This document shows positions 1 through 6,474 of a stretch of 8,682 nt of DNA, piece after piece. Under the pieces are notes generated by a model. The model ran no database searches. It saw only the letters and a program-made list of their open reading frames with translations, and was not told the DNA's origin. Numbering within the stretch: position 1 is the stretch's first letter; each line of letters begins with the position of its first letter. The position numbers and the translations under genes were made by a program. The stretch comes from DATGFK01 sp040007395 (GTDB taxonomy: Bacteria; Chloroflexota; Anaerolineae; Aggregatilineales; UBA2796): assembly GCA_040007395.1 (NCBI GenBank), contig JBDTVG010000067.1:1-8682 (forward strand), read 5' to 3'.

Positions 1-46
1 AGGGGGTGAGGGGGTGAGGGGGTGAGGGGGTGAGGGGGTGAGGGCT
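1..46. repeat. G-rich 8-bp tandem repeat (AGGGGGTG)n
   Basis: Five perfect copies of AGGGGGTG are followed by a partial AGGG and then unrelated sequence. The array is cut by the left edge, so its true copy number is unknown. Each unit carries a run of five G, so the plus strand could fold as a G-quadruplex. Read on the minus strand it gives AGCCCTCACCCC, the same 12 bases found in the hairpin repeat at 4295-4306, which suggests the two are related. It is non-coding as far as can be seen and lies about 160 bp upstream of the first gene. Confidence 0.9.
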
Positions 47-203
47 AACTACACACGATCATTGTAGCACCGTTCCGCCTCCCACGAGTCCGGATCTATA
101 CGGTTGTCATGGTTGCGCGGTGATGTGTGCCTATCCACTTGCAAGCGGTTATGCCCTACTCTGATACCAACGCAATGAAATAGGCAATGAGAGGAACACC
201 ATT
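47..203 (+). promoter_or_regulatory. Upstream region of the sortase operon
   Basis: This 157-bp stretch has no credible ORF and should carry the operon promoter, but no convincing sigma-70 pair is visible. The best candidates are weak: TATACG at 97-102 with TTCCGC at 73-78 (18 bp apart), and TTGCAA at 139-144 with no good -10. The clear signal is the ribosome binding site GAGAGGA at about 189-195, eight or nine bases before the ATG at 204. Confidence 0.3.
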
Positions 204-374
204 ATGAGCGATATAGATGAGGTCAATCCGCAGGACGAAGCAAAACCAAGTGGTTCACAGTGGATGCTGATCATTGGGGCAATTGTGATCATTGCGATTG
301 TCACCATTGTCATCTTAGTGGTGCTGCAACCAATAAATACAGGTGTCTTCTCAAATATTATCCCTAATCTTTGA
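204..374 (+). CDS. Small single-pass membrane protein (56 aa), function unknown
   Basis: I do not recognise a family. The 56-residue product begins with an acidic, Pro-containing segment of about 19 residues (MSDIDEVNPQDEAKPSGSQ). One very hydrophobic helix follows (about residues 20-41, rich in Ile and Val), then a short polar tail ending VFSNIIPNL. The start is supported by a good Shine-Dalgarno (GAGAGGA) at normal spacing. The C-terminal FSNI block is also present in the next gene, in the same place after the membrane helix, so the two are probably diverged paralogs or bind the same partner. It is the first gene of the cluster leading into the sortase. The N-terminus is probably cytoplasmic, though the charge bias is weak. 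It is too short for confident homology; the reality of the gene rests on the RBS, the clean architecture and the paralogous neighbour. Confidence 0.7.
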   Translation: MSDIDEVNPQDEAKPSGSQWMLIIGAIVIIAIVTIVILVVLQPINTGVFSNIIPNL

Positions 375-430
375 AGCTCGATTTCAACAGCCTGTCGTGT
401 CGATCTAAGTTTAGAATAAGGAAATTTCAC

Positions 431-643
431 ATGTCGAACCTGCCGCAAGATCCTGTCGAAACTGAACCTGAAAGCGAACCAAGCTTTATCAAATATGTGG
501 GCGATGTGGCTGTGAATACCTACCGCGTGATCCGTACCGCCTTGTTCTTCGCCCCGGTGTTCATCGTGATCATCATCGTGATCTTGGCTCTGTTGGGGAC
601 GTCAATTGGCAACATTTTCTCGAACATCACTAACAGCCTGTAG
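431..643 (+). CDS. Small single-pass membrane protein (70 aa), function unknown
   Basis: This 70-residue protein has an acidic, Pro/Glu-rich N-terminus (residues 1-17), a short segment with Lys21, Arg32 and Arg35, one hydrophobic helix (about 38-57: Phe/Val/Ile-rich) and a tail ending IFSNITNSL. The Lys and Arg before the helix and none after it predict N-inside, C-outside topology. I chose the ATG at 431 because AAGGAA lies seven bases upstream; an in-frame TTG at 371 would overlap the previous gene and add a segment with no membrane-protein character. The tail resembles that of the 56-aa protein upstream (FSNI then Leu at the end). Its stop lies 10 nt before the sortase start, so the two are probably co-translated. 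A role as a sortase accessory or small envelope-complex subunit is inference only. Confidence 0.75.
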   Translation: MSNLPQDPVETEPESEPSFIKYVGDVAVNTYRVIRTALFFAPVFIVIIIVILALLGTSIGNIFSNITNSL

Positions 644-653
644 GACACTGAAC

Positions 654-1310
654 ATGAAACTGCTGACGTGGAACGTGGGGATTGTAGGCTTGGGCGCGAC
701 CCTCTTTTTGAGCGGGGCAGGGATGCGCGTCTGCGCCCAGATTATGATGGCACAGACGGAAGCACGTTTGTTGCAGTCGCGACCCGACTCCCCTGCCGAT
801 CTTCCCGCTGCGACACGCACATTCACGCCCGCCGATAACGCACCGACGCGGATCAGCATCCCAGCGCTTGGCCTGTGGAACACACTTACACCCGTTGATG
901 AGCAAGCCCAACTGCAAGACAACACGATCAGCCTAACGTGGGCAGTTGCCGACTCTGGTTGGTACAGCCAATCGGGTTGGCCCGGTTGGGGCGGCAATGT
1001 CGTAATTGCCGGACACAGCCCATCGCAAGATCCCGATACATGGTCACATTCGATCTTCCGCCAACTGGCCTATCTTTCGCCCGGTGATCACATTGATGTG
1101 ACCGCCGGAAGTCATCTGTACACCTATAGCGTCTCGACTGTCTTTGCTATCCCTGCCCAAGAAGCACAATCGGCAGCGGCAGCAGCATGGCTGGCACGCG
1201 GCAAAACTGAACGCCTGACGCTGATTACGTGCTGGCCTCCGAATACCGCCGCCTATCGCGTGGTAGTCATCGCCCGACCAATCGGTCTATCGCACATTAC
1301 GGAGCATTAA
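654..1310 (+). CDS. Sortase (cysteine transpeptidase)
   Basis: Sortases cleave a C-terminal LPXTG-like motif between Thr and Gly and transfer the protein to a cell-envelope amine. This 218-aa product has an N-terminal membrane anchor (about residues 5-22), a variable linker, and a sortase beta-barrel from about residue 65. The catalytic set is complete: His121 in VVIAGHS, Cys193 in LTLITCWP, and Arg202 in AYRVVV. The TLxTC arrangement is typical of sortases; the subclass (class D/E-like) cannot be settled by eye. The ATG at 654 follows the previous stop by 10 nt with AGGA upstream; the TTG at 606 lies inside the previous gene. The stop is 2 nt before the next start, which encodes an LPKTG protein, its obvious substrate. 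Very likely active; the acceptor is unknown. Confidence 0.93.
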   Translation: MKLLTWNVGIVGLGATLFLSGAGMRVCAQIMMAQTEARLLQSRPDSPADLPAATRTFTPADNAPTRISIPALGLWNTLTPVDEQAQLQDNTISLTWAVADSGWYSQSGWPGWGGNVVIAGHSPSQDPDTWSHSIFRQLAYLSPGDHIDVTAGSHLYTYSVSTVFAIPAQEAQSAAAAAWLARGKTERLTLITCWPPNTAAYRVVVIARPIGLSHITEH

Positions 1311-1312
1311 TC

Positions 1313-3295
1313 ATGAAACACAGTCTGTTAAGATCCTACTTATTTATCTTGCTCATGGCCTTATCACTGCTCAGGGCGATCACGCCTGCCCGCGCCGATG
1401 GCTTGTTGTTCTCAAATGGCGTGTTCCGTCAGCCGCTAGAATCGCATATAAATGTGACGATCAAGAACAAGATCGCCACGACTTCGCTGGAACAGACTTT
1501 CCAGAACACGCTAGATAAGGAAGTCTCGGCGGTCTATATCGCGCCTGTGCCAGCGGGCGCAACCGTGATCGGCTTTGCCGAGCAGATCAACGGTGAGTGG
1601 CGCGACGCGACGATCCAGACCAGCGAAGAAGCCCGCGCCCAATTCGATTCCGCTGTCAGCAAAGGGCAGGATGCAGCGATGGCTGCCGCCGTTGTCAGCG
1701 ATCCGCCGCCCGGTATGGACCCCAAAACAACCTTCCAGACGCGCATCTCGCTGCCTGCCAAGAGTACCCGTTCCGTGCGCTTGATTTACACAGAAGTGCT
1801 GGCTGGCGATGTGGGTCTGACGCGCTACAACTACCCGCTAAGTAACACCAACTGGACTGACGAACCGATTGGCGATCTGCTGGTCAAGGTCAACATTATC
1901 GAGAACAGCGAGATACGGGCGCTCTATTCGCCATCGCAGACCGATCAAATCGAGATCACGCGACCCGACAAAACCGATGCCGAGGTTGTGTACCACATGC
2001 AGAACTTTGTTCCGTCGCAGAACTTTGAACTGGTCTATACACAATCTAACGACAAATTTGGGGTGAATCTAGCGAGCTACCGCGAAGCCGACGATCAAGA
2101 TGGCTATTTTGTGCTGGTAGCCTCGCCACAGCTTGAGGCGAAAAAAGACGAAGTGATCCAGAAGGATTTCGTGTTTGTGCTGGATTGTTCAGGCAGCATG
2201 AGTGGACAAAAAGCGATCCAAGCCAAAACCGCGCTCAACAAGATCCTTGATGCGCTGAACCCCGGTGATCGCTTCGCTGTGATCACGTTTTCGTCGGGCG
2301 TGACGGCCTACTCAACCGATCTACTTGCAGCAGATTTCGCAGAGCGCGACAAAGCCAAAGACTGGGTACTCAACTTCCCGGTAAATGGCGGCACGAATAT
2401 CAACGAAGCGCTGCTCACGGCACTTGGCACCGTAGACAAAACCTCGAACCGTCCGCATATCGTCGTGTTTCTGACCGATGGACAGGCCACCGACGGCGTA
2501 ACAGCGACCTCGGCAATTCTCGCCAACATCAAAGAGGCGATCCGCCCACAGAGCCGCTTGTATACGATTGGCGTAGGCGACGTGAATCAAGCCCTTCTGG
2601 ACTCGCTGGCGCAGACCAATCGCGGGACATCGCTCATGGTGTCCGCGACTGAGGGACTCGAACAGCGCCTCGATAACTTCTACGCCGCGATTGATAGCCC
2701 GGTGTTGGTCGATCTGGCGTTGGACTTCGGCGGTATGGCTGTCTACGACGTGCAGCCCAACCCGATCCCCGATATGTTTCTGGGGGGTCAGGTGGTGGTC
2801 ACGGGGCGCTACAAAGGCGGTGGTCCCACCACCATTTCTCTGAATGGCAATATCAACGGCGAACAACACACCTCAACCTATAAAGACATTCAGTTCATCA
2901 AGAATACCGCCGATGCGAAAGCCTACAGCTATGTGCCGCGCTTGTGGGCGCAGCGCAAAGTTGATGCCTTAGTGCGTAAGTTGAGCATCGATGGGCCAGA
3001 TACCGATACGGTCAATCAGGTCAAGGAACTTGGCCTGCGCTATAACATCGTTACGCCGTATACATCTTTCGTCGTCACCAGTAAAGATCCCGCCCAGCCC
3101 ACCGCTGTCGCCATGAACGCGACTCCGCCGATTGTCCGTCAGCCGGGACTGCCCAAAACAGGCTTGCCGTTCCTGTATGTAGACGATTATCGCACTGTGA
3201 ACACTGTCCTGATGATCGCTGGCGCAGTCCTATCACTGCTAGGGCTAATCGTATGGGCAGTGCGTACCTATCGAGGGCGGCATGTACAAGCGTAA
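1313..3295 (+). CDS. LPKTG-anchored VIT and von Willebrand factor A domain surface protein
   Basis: This 660-aa exported protein has a signal peptide (residues 1-28, cleavage likely after ARA), an N-terminal VIT domain (about 30-165, as in inter-alpha-trypsin inhibitor heavy chains), and a VWA domain (about 283-455) with a full metal-ion-dependent adhesion site: Asp291, Ser293 and Ser295 (DCSGS), Thr361 (GGTN) and Asp389 (LTDGQ). A further C-terminal region precedes LPKTG at 613-617, a membrane helix (about 631-650) and a basic tail (RTYRGR). This is the layout of a sortase substrate, and the sortase gene ends 2 nt upstream. The ATG at 1313 has GGAG eight bases before it. VIT/VWA proteins paired with a dedicated sortase are known in marine proteobacteria; this pair resembles that arrangement. 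An intact MIDAS suggests cation-dependent ligand binding; the ligand is unknown. Unusually, about 13 residues separate LPKTG from the helix. Confidence 0.93.
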   Translation: MKHSLLRSYLFILLMALSLLRAITPARADGLLFSNGVFRQPLESHINVTIKNKIATTSLEQTFQNTLDKEVSAVYIAPVPAGATVIGFAEQINGEWRDATIQTSEEARAQFDSAVSKGQDAAMAAAVVSDPPPGMDPKTTFQTRISLPAKSTRSVRLIYTEVLAGDVGLTRYNYPLSNTNWTDEPIGDLLVKVNIIENSEIRALYSPSQTDQIEITRPDKTDAEVVYHMQNFVPSQNFELVYTQSNDKFGVNLASYREADDQDGYFVLVASPQLEAKKDEVIQKDFVFVLDCSGSMSGQKAIQAKTALNKILDALNPGDRFAVITFSSGVTAYSTDLLAADFAERDKAKDWVLNFPVNGGTNINEALLTALGTVDKTSNRPHIVVFLTDGQATDGVTATSAILANIKEAIRPQSRLYTIGVGDVNQALLDSLAQTNRGTSLMVSATEGLEQRLDNFYAAIDSPVLVDLALDFGGMAVYDVQPNPIPDMFLGGQVVVTGRYKGGGPTTISLNGNINGEQHTSTYKDIQFIKNTADAKAYSYVPRLWAQRKVDALVRKLSIDGPDTDTVNQVKELGLRYNIVTPYTSFVVTSKDPAQPTAVAMNATPPIVRQPGLPKTGLPFLYVDDYRTVNTVLMIAGAVLSLLGLIVWAVRTYRGRHVQA

Positions 3296-4292
3296 GCGAG
3301 GCGAATACATAGCAGGGGTAAGCCTGTTTAATACCATCTGGCTTTCACTGATCGGGGTGGGATTGTGTTTGCTGATGCTGATCAGCGTTGGGGCAATGTG
3401 GCAGTGGGTCACGGAGGAGCATTTCTCTGCTCCTCCGATCCCAACCGTACGCGCTGTGCAGCGTCCAGCAGTAGGGCCAGTCGCAACGAGCGTTCCAGTC
3501 AACCCTAATGTATCGCTGCTGCTGCCTGAAGGCGCACGCTTGATCCTCAGCAGCGCCAACGGTGACATCTTCGCCAACGAAGCGAACGGAACTGCTTTTG
3601 TTAAATCGCTTTTGCATGGCAGCGAAGTCACCGTTGCGCCCGATGGACGGACTCTAGCCTACACACGCTCCGGCGGACTGTATATCTATCGGGCAGGGCG
3701 CGAGGAAACTGTGTCGATTTCCGGCAATATCATCATGCCCGCTTGGAATGCGACAGGCGATGGGTTGGCATTCGTGCTGCGTGAGGCGAACGGCGACAGC
3801 GTGTATCGCGTTCCGCTGGACTCGCTGCAACCTGTACATTTGCTCACCGTGCCGGAGATCGTCGCGCCGCCGCTGACCAATCCCGCTACAGGTCGCTTGT
3901 TGATTGTGGAAAAACTCGGCGCGAAGCAAACGATCTTCTACACTATCGATCCTGACTGCACTACGCAGATCGACTGTGCCAAGTCGCGGCGCGATGTCGC
4001 GATGGTCAATCGTGCCGTGAACTGGGCTAGCTACCACCCGAACGCCGCCAGCCTCGTTTTTAGCGATCTGGACGATGGCAATCTGTATTTGCTGCTGACA
4101 GGCAGCGGCGATGTGCAACCGGTGGTTATGGACAGCGGCTATAAACGTCGCCCAACTTTTAACAAGGATGGCTCATGGTTAGCCTACGTTAACGTAACCG
4201 ATGGCGGCAAACTATATGTTTTCCGGATTAGTGACAAGCATATCTACTCTATCCCGTTCGGCAGCATCGCCAGCCTGAGTTGGGTAAATTGA
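3282..4292 (+). CDS. Membrane-anchored PD40/TolB-type beta-propeller protein
   Basis: The 336-aa protein starts with a basic MYKRKR segment and one membrane helix (about 14-38), which predicts a signal anchor with the rest outside the cell. A Pro-rich linker (about 50-75) leads to a repeat region of PD40-like blades: residues about 118-137 (DGRTLAYTRSGGLYIY), 152-177 (NATGDGLAFV), 247-271 (HPNAASLVF...NLYLL) and 289-314 (NKDGSWLAYV...KLYVF). Each has the pattern 'x-DG-x-x-LAY/F-x...LY-hydrophobic' seen in TolB and WD40-like propellers. Cys226 and Cys232 are close enough for a disulfide. The start overlaps the previous gene by 14 nt, with GAGGG just upstream, so translation is coupled to the LPKTG protein. 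Such propellers usually scaffold protein or glycan contacts; a partnership with the anchored VWA protein is inferred from linkage. Confidence 0.8.
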   Translation: MYKRKRGEYIAGVSLFNTIWLSLIGVGLCLLMLISVGAMWQWVTEEHFSAPPIPTVRAVQRPAVGPVATSVPVNPNVSLLLPEGARLILSSANGDIFANEANGTAFVKSLLHGSEVTVAPDGRTLAYTRSGGLYIYRAGREETVSISGNIIMPAWNATGDGLAFVLREANGDSVYRVPLDSLQPVHLLTVPEIVAPPLTNPATGRLLIVEKLGAKQTIFYTIDPDCTTQIDCAKSRRDVAMVNRAVNWASYHPNAASLVFSDLDDGNLYLLLTGSGDVQPVVMDSGYKRRPTFNKDGSWLAYVNVTDGGKLYVFRISDKHIYSIPFGSIASLSWVN

Positions 4293-4293
4293 A

Positions 4294-4337
4294 AAGCCCT
4301 CACCCCAACCCCTCTCCCACAGGAAAGGGGCTTTCCA
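4294..4337. repeat. Interspersed CCCTCACCCC hairpin repeat
   Basis: Immediately after the propeller stop is AAAGCCCTCACCCCAACCCC followed by a hairpin: CCCCT (4309-4313) and TCC (4315-4317) pair with GGA (4322-4324) and AGGGG (4326-4330) around a CACA loop, with one C-A mismatch. The type is recognisable because one frame reads SPHPNPSPTGKG, a peptide that turns up at spurious N-termini in many bacterial genomes where dispersed intergenic repeats are translated. It lies in the 95-bp gap before the next gene. The 3-T run after the stem makes it a weak terminator at best. It shares 12 bases with the array at 1-46 in reverse complement. Confidence 0.75.
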
Positions 4338-4387
4338 AGCTATATCCTTTCACCGCTGATACGAAGCTCTATAAGGCGATTATCTGG

Positions 4388-5260
4388 TTGCGACGGATAC
4401 TGATCTGCATGGTGGTGGTGTGGGTTCCGGCGACAACCAACGACCCAGACGTGGAACGATTGTATCGCGCTATCCCGCCGCAAGGCTGTGCCACGATTAT
4501 CGCGCCAATCGATCACGCTGGAATGCTGGAAGCGTTGCAGCACGCTTATGCTTGGAATCGCTTGCTAGATAAGCATGTCGCCGCCGTCAACCACGATTAC
4601 TTCACGCCACAACAAGTGTTAGCAATGATCGAAGGCTGGACTCCACAGATCGTCTGTGTTGCCCGCGAGTTCGAGATTCCGCCCGAACTGCTGGCGGGCG
4701 TGCTGGCACTGGAACTCGATCTCGACTATCACTTGACGGATGCAGTGTTCGATATATTGGTTGTTTCGCCATTGAGCGACACCTTCGACAAGGTAGAGGT
4801 GGGGGCGGCTTACGGTGGCGTACACTTCAAGCACCTCAAGCCAGCGCTAGCGAGTTTCGGTGTGGATTTTTCACAATCACTGTTTTACCAGACCTACTAC
4901 CGCCTGACTAGCACGCGCAACGCCGACGAACTCACCGTTATTGCCACTCGCTATCGCCTAGTCGATCTGGCGAACGCGGCGGTGATGGCGCGTTATTATG
5001 CGCTGCTTCGGATGGGCAATCGCCCACTGACCCAGATGAGCCTGACCGATATGGCCTTTACATGGTCAGCCTATCGTGGCGGGGTGGTCGGGGCAACTGC
5101 CGATCTCAGAACTGCCCCGAACGATGATCATCGCTGGGGATTGAGCTATCTGCAAAAGGCTGATAACCCTTTAGTGTTTGGGGATACGCTAATTGCCATG
5201 CCGTATTTTTCCTACTTCCGCCAACTATACAGTCCGGCTCATCTAAGGACGCACGCCTGA
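4388..5260 (+). CDS. Exported lysozyme-fold-like (SLT-related) protein, paralog 1
   Basis: The 290-aa product has a short signal peptide or anchor (residues 2-15, RRILICMVVVWVPA) and an extracellular domain closely related to the next gene. The core REFEIPPELLAGVLALELDLDY (from about residue 93) resembles the helix carrying catalytic Glu in soluble lytic transglycosylases, with Glu109 as candidate; later come a Gly-containing segment (AAYGGVH) and WSAYRGG (Tyr229), comparable to the AYNxG motif of that fold. Cys34 and Cys90 are conserved in the paralog. The usual ES and GLMQ motifs are absent, so activity is uncertain. The start is ambiguous: TTG 4388 has AAGGCG nine bases upstream and gives a length matching the 292-aa paralog; TTG 4280 would read through the hairpin repeat; ATG 4409 would shorten the signal. 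Peptidoglycan binding or cleavage is inferred. Confidence 0.75.
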   Translation: MRRILICMVVVWVPATTNDPDVERLYRAIPPQGCATIIAPIDHAGMLEALQHAYAWNRLLDKHVAAVNHDYFTPQQVLAMIEGWTPQIVCVAREFEIPPELLAGVLALELDLDYHLTDAVFDILVVSPLSDTFDKVEVGAAYGGVHFKHLKPALASFGVDFSQSLFYQTYYRLTSTRNADELTVIATRYRLVDLANAAVMARYYALLRMGNRPLTQMSLTDMAFTWSAYRGGVVGATADLRTAPNDDHRWGLSYLQKADNPLVFGDTLIAMPYFSYFRQLYSPAHLRTHA

Positions 5261-6138
5261 TGCAATGGCTCTTGCTGCTAACGCTATGTACTTCGCTGTT
5301 AATCTCCCAGCTAGGTGTATTTCCTGACACGGATCTGGATGCGGCACGAACCATTGCAGCGCTAGCCATTGGTCGCTGTGTCGGCACGGCTCAGGTTGAC
5401 CATGCGCGTACCGTCGAGGAAGTGACATACGCTCACGAATGGAACCGTCTACTGATAGATACTCGGACTGATGCGCCGTTAGCAACGCCTGAACGCGGCA
5501 GTGTGTTTGGCGTTGACGCGGCGCTCACGATGGTCGATGGTTGGACACCGCTAATCGGCTGTGTAGCGCGTGAATTTGATATTCCACCTGCCTTGTTAGC
5601 AGGGGTGGTTGCCACAGAACTCAATGTCGATTATGACTGGCTAGACGAAATTGTAGACAGCAAGATTCGGGCGCGTGGCGTGATTGGGGAAGTGTTTTGC
5701 TATGTAGCGGTTGGCGGCGGCTATGCTAGTGTCCATACCCCGCACCTACGGCGGGCGTTGGCAACATTCGGCGCAGCGTTTTCACAATCACCCTTTTATC
5801 GGCGCTACTACCAAATTGTGATGTCAGGCAGTTTGCCCGATGTAACCCGCATCACGACGCGCTACTTGCCCTTCGACATCGCGAATGCGGCGGTAATGGC
5901 ACGTTATTATGCGCTGCTGCGGATGGGCAGTCGCCCGCTATTCCAGATGAGTCTGACCGATATGGCCTTTACGTGGTCAGCCTATCGCGGCGGAGTCAGT
6001 GATACGCCATCTGATCCCGATGGTGACTATCGGTGGCGTTTATCATTTTTGCAAAAGGCCGATAACCCGGCGGTGTTTGGTGACACGTTAATTGCACTGC
6101 CGTACTTCTCGTATTTCCGTAGTGTGTTCAAAAACTAA
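5260..6138 (+). CDS. Exported lysozyme-fold-like (SLT-related) protein, paralog 2
   Basis: This 292-aa protein begins with a signal peptide (about residues 1-20, MQWLLLLTLCTSLLISQLG). Conserved blocks shared with paralog 1 are YAHEWNRLL (58-65), MVDGWTPLIGCVAREFDIPP (91-110), LLAGVVATELNVDY (112-125; Glu120 aligns with the other candidate catalytic Glu), GGGYASVHTPHLRRAL (152-167), FSQSPFY, and a C-terminal block NAAVMARYYALLRMG...MSLTDMAFTWSAYRGG (Tyr242) that is nearly identical. Cys40 and Cys101 are shared; Cys147 is not. The start codon overlaps the previous stop (TGATG), with AAGGA about 11 bases upstream, so the two are translationally coupled and may form a heterodimer. The fold assignment by motif spacing is tentative, and the classic ES motif is missing. 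It is the last gene before the terminator. Confidence 0.8.
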   Translation: MQWLLLLTLCTSLLISQLGVFPDTDLDAARTIAALAIGRCVGTAQVDHARTVEEVTYAHEWNRLLIDTRTDAPLATPERGSVFGVDAALTMVDGWTPLIGCVAREFDIPPALLAGVVATELNVDYDWLDEIVDSKIRARGVIGEVFCYVAVGGGYASVHTPHLRRALATFGAAFSQSPFYRRYYQIVMSGSLPDVTRITTRYLPFDIANAAVMARYYALLRMGSRPLFQMSLTDMAFTWSAYRGGVSDTPSDPDGDYRWRLSFLQKADNPAVFGDTLIALPYFSYFRSVFKN

Positions 6139-6173
6139 AAAAGCCTCCCGCACAATTGCTGTGGGAGGCTTTT
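6139..6173. terminator. Bidirectional Rho-independent terminator
   Basis: The arms at 6139-6152 and 6160-6173 pair over 14 bp (AAAAGCCTCCC against GGGAGGCTTTT, then a G-T wobble, C-G and A-T) around a 7-nt loop. The plus strand ends in TTTT and the minus strand in a T6 tract (complement of 6137-6142). It sits directly after the stop at 6138 and 18 nt past the stop of the convergent minus-strand gene, so it serves both transcription units. Confidence 0.93.
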
Positions 6174-6191
6174 ACGAGCGTTAGGTAACGC

Positions 6192-6455
6192 CTAGAAGTC
6201 TTTTGTCACCGGGACACTTTCGGGCTGCACTGTCGGCATGGAACGTCGTAAGATCAAGACGAGTGTGCCAATCAGGGCTATTCCAAACAAACTCGCTCTA
6301 CGCCTTAGCGCTGCCCGCCGCTTTTGGGCGCGATGTGTAGCAGTATGCGTCATAGCTTCGACAGTTTGCTGCATTTTCTTCGCGGAAAGACGCGGCTTTG
6401 CGAGAAAATTAGTCACCAATTTCTTGGACTGCTTAACCGCTTTCGTTGTGTTCAT
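6192..6455 (-). CDS. Small strongly basic membrane protein (87 aa), function unknown
   Basis: No family is recognised. The first 53 residues are very rich in Lys and Arg (for example HRAQKRRAALRRR at 41-53) and probably form a helix. One hydrophobic segment follows (about 54-69, ASLFGIALIGTLVLIL), then RRS and a Pro-containing tail ending PVTKDF. The Arg clusters on both sides of the helix are unusual for a normal single-pass protein and would suit a helix lying at, or only partly crossing, the membrane. The ATG at 6455 has GAGGGC six bases upstream; an earlier in-frame start would overlap the preceding gene. It starts 19 nt after the stop of the glycine-zipper stress protein and ends at the shared terminator, so the two form an operon. 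A link to envelope stress is inferred only from this pairing. Confidence 0.75.
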   Translation of the reverse strand: MNTTKAVKQSKKLVTNFLAKPRLSAKKMQQTVEAMTHTATHRAQKRRAALRRRASLFGIALIGTLVLILRRSMPTVQPESVPVTKDF

Positions 6456-6474
6456 AGCGCCCTCGTCTGCTAAC

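Noticed and set aside
1..46. CRISPR array
   Set aside because: The units are 8 bp and contiguous, with no spacers; this is a simple tandem repeat.
371..430. N-terminal extension of the 70-aa protein from TTG 371
   Set aside because: It overlaps the previous gene, adds non-membrane-like sequence, and ATG 431 has a clear RBS.
149..448. 99-codon minus-strand ORF antisense to the first mini gene
   Set aside because: No RBS or recognisable protein character, and the plus strand has a better-supported gene with RBS and membrane architecture.
2321..2869. 182-codon minus-strand ORF inside the VWA gene
   Set aside because: It is antisense to a strongly conserved domain and shows no family features; a shadow of the coding strand.
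3519..3540. LPEGA in the propeller protein as a second sortase signal
   Set aside because: It is near the N-terminus, lacks Thr, and no membrane helix or basic tail follows.
3654..4118. 154-codon minus-strand ORF inside the propeller gene
   Set aside because: Antisense shadow with no recognisable motif; the plus-strand frame has repeated PD40 blades.
4388..5300. Lipobox cysteines in the signal peptides of the two paralogs
   Set aside because: The residues before Cys7 (LI) and Cys10 (TL) do not fit the small-residue requirement at -1.
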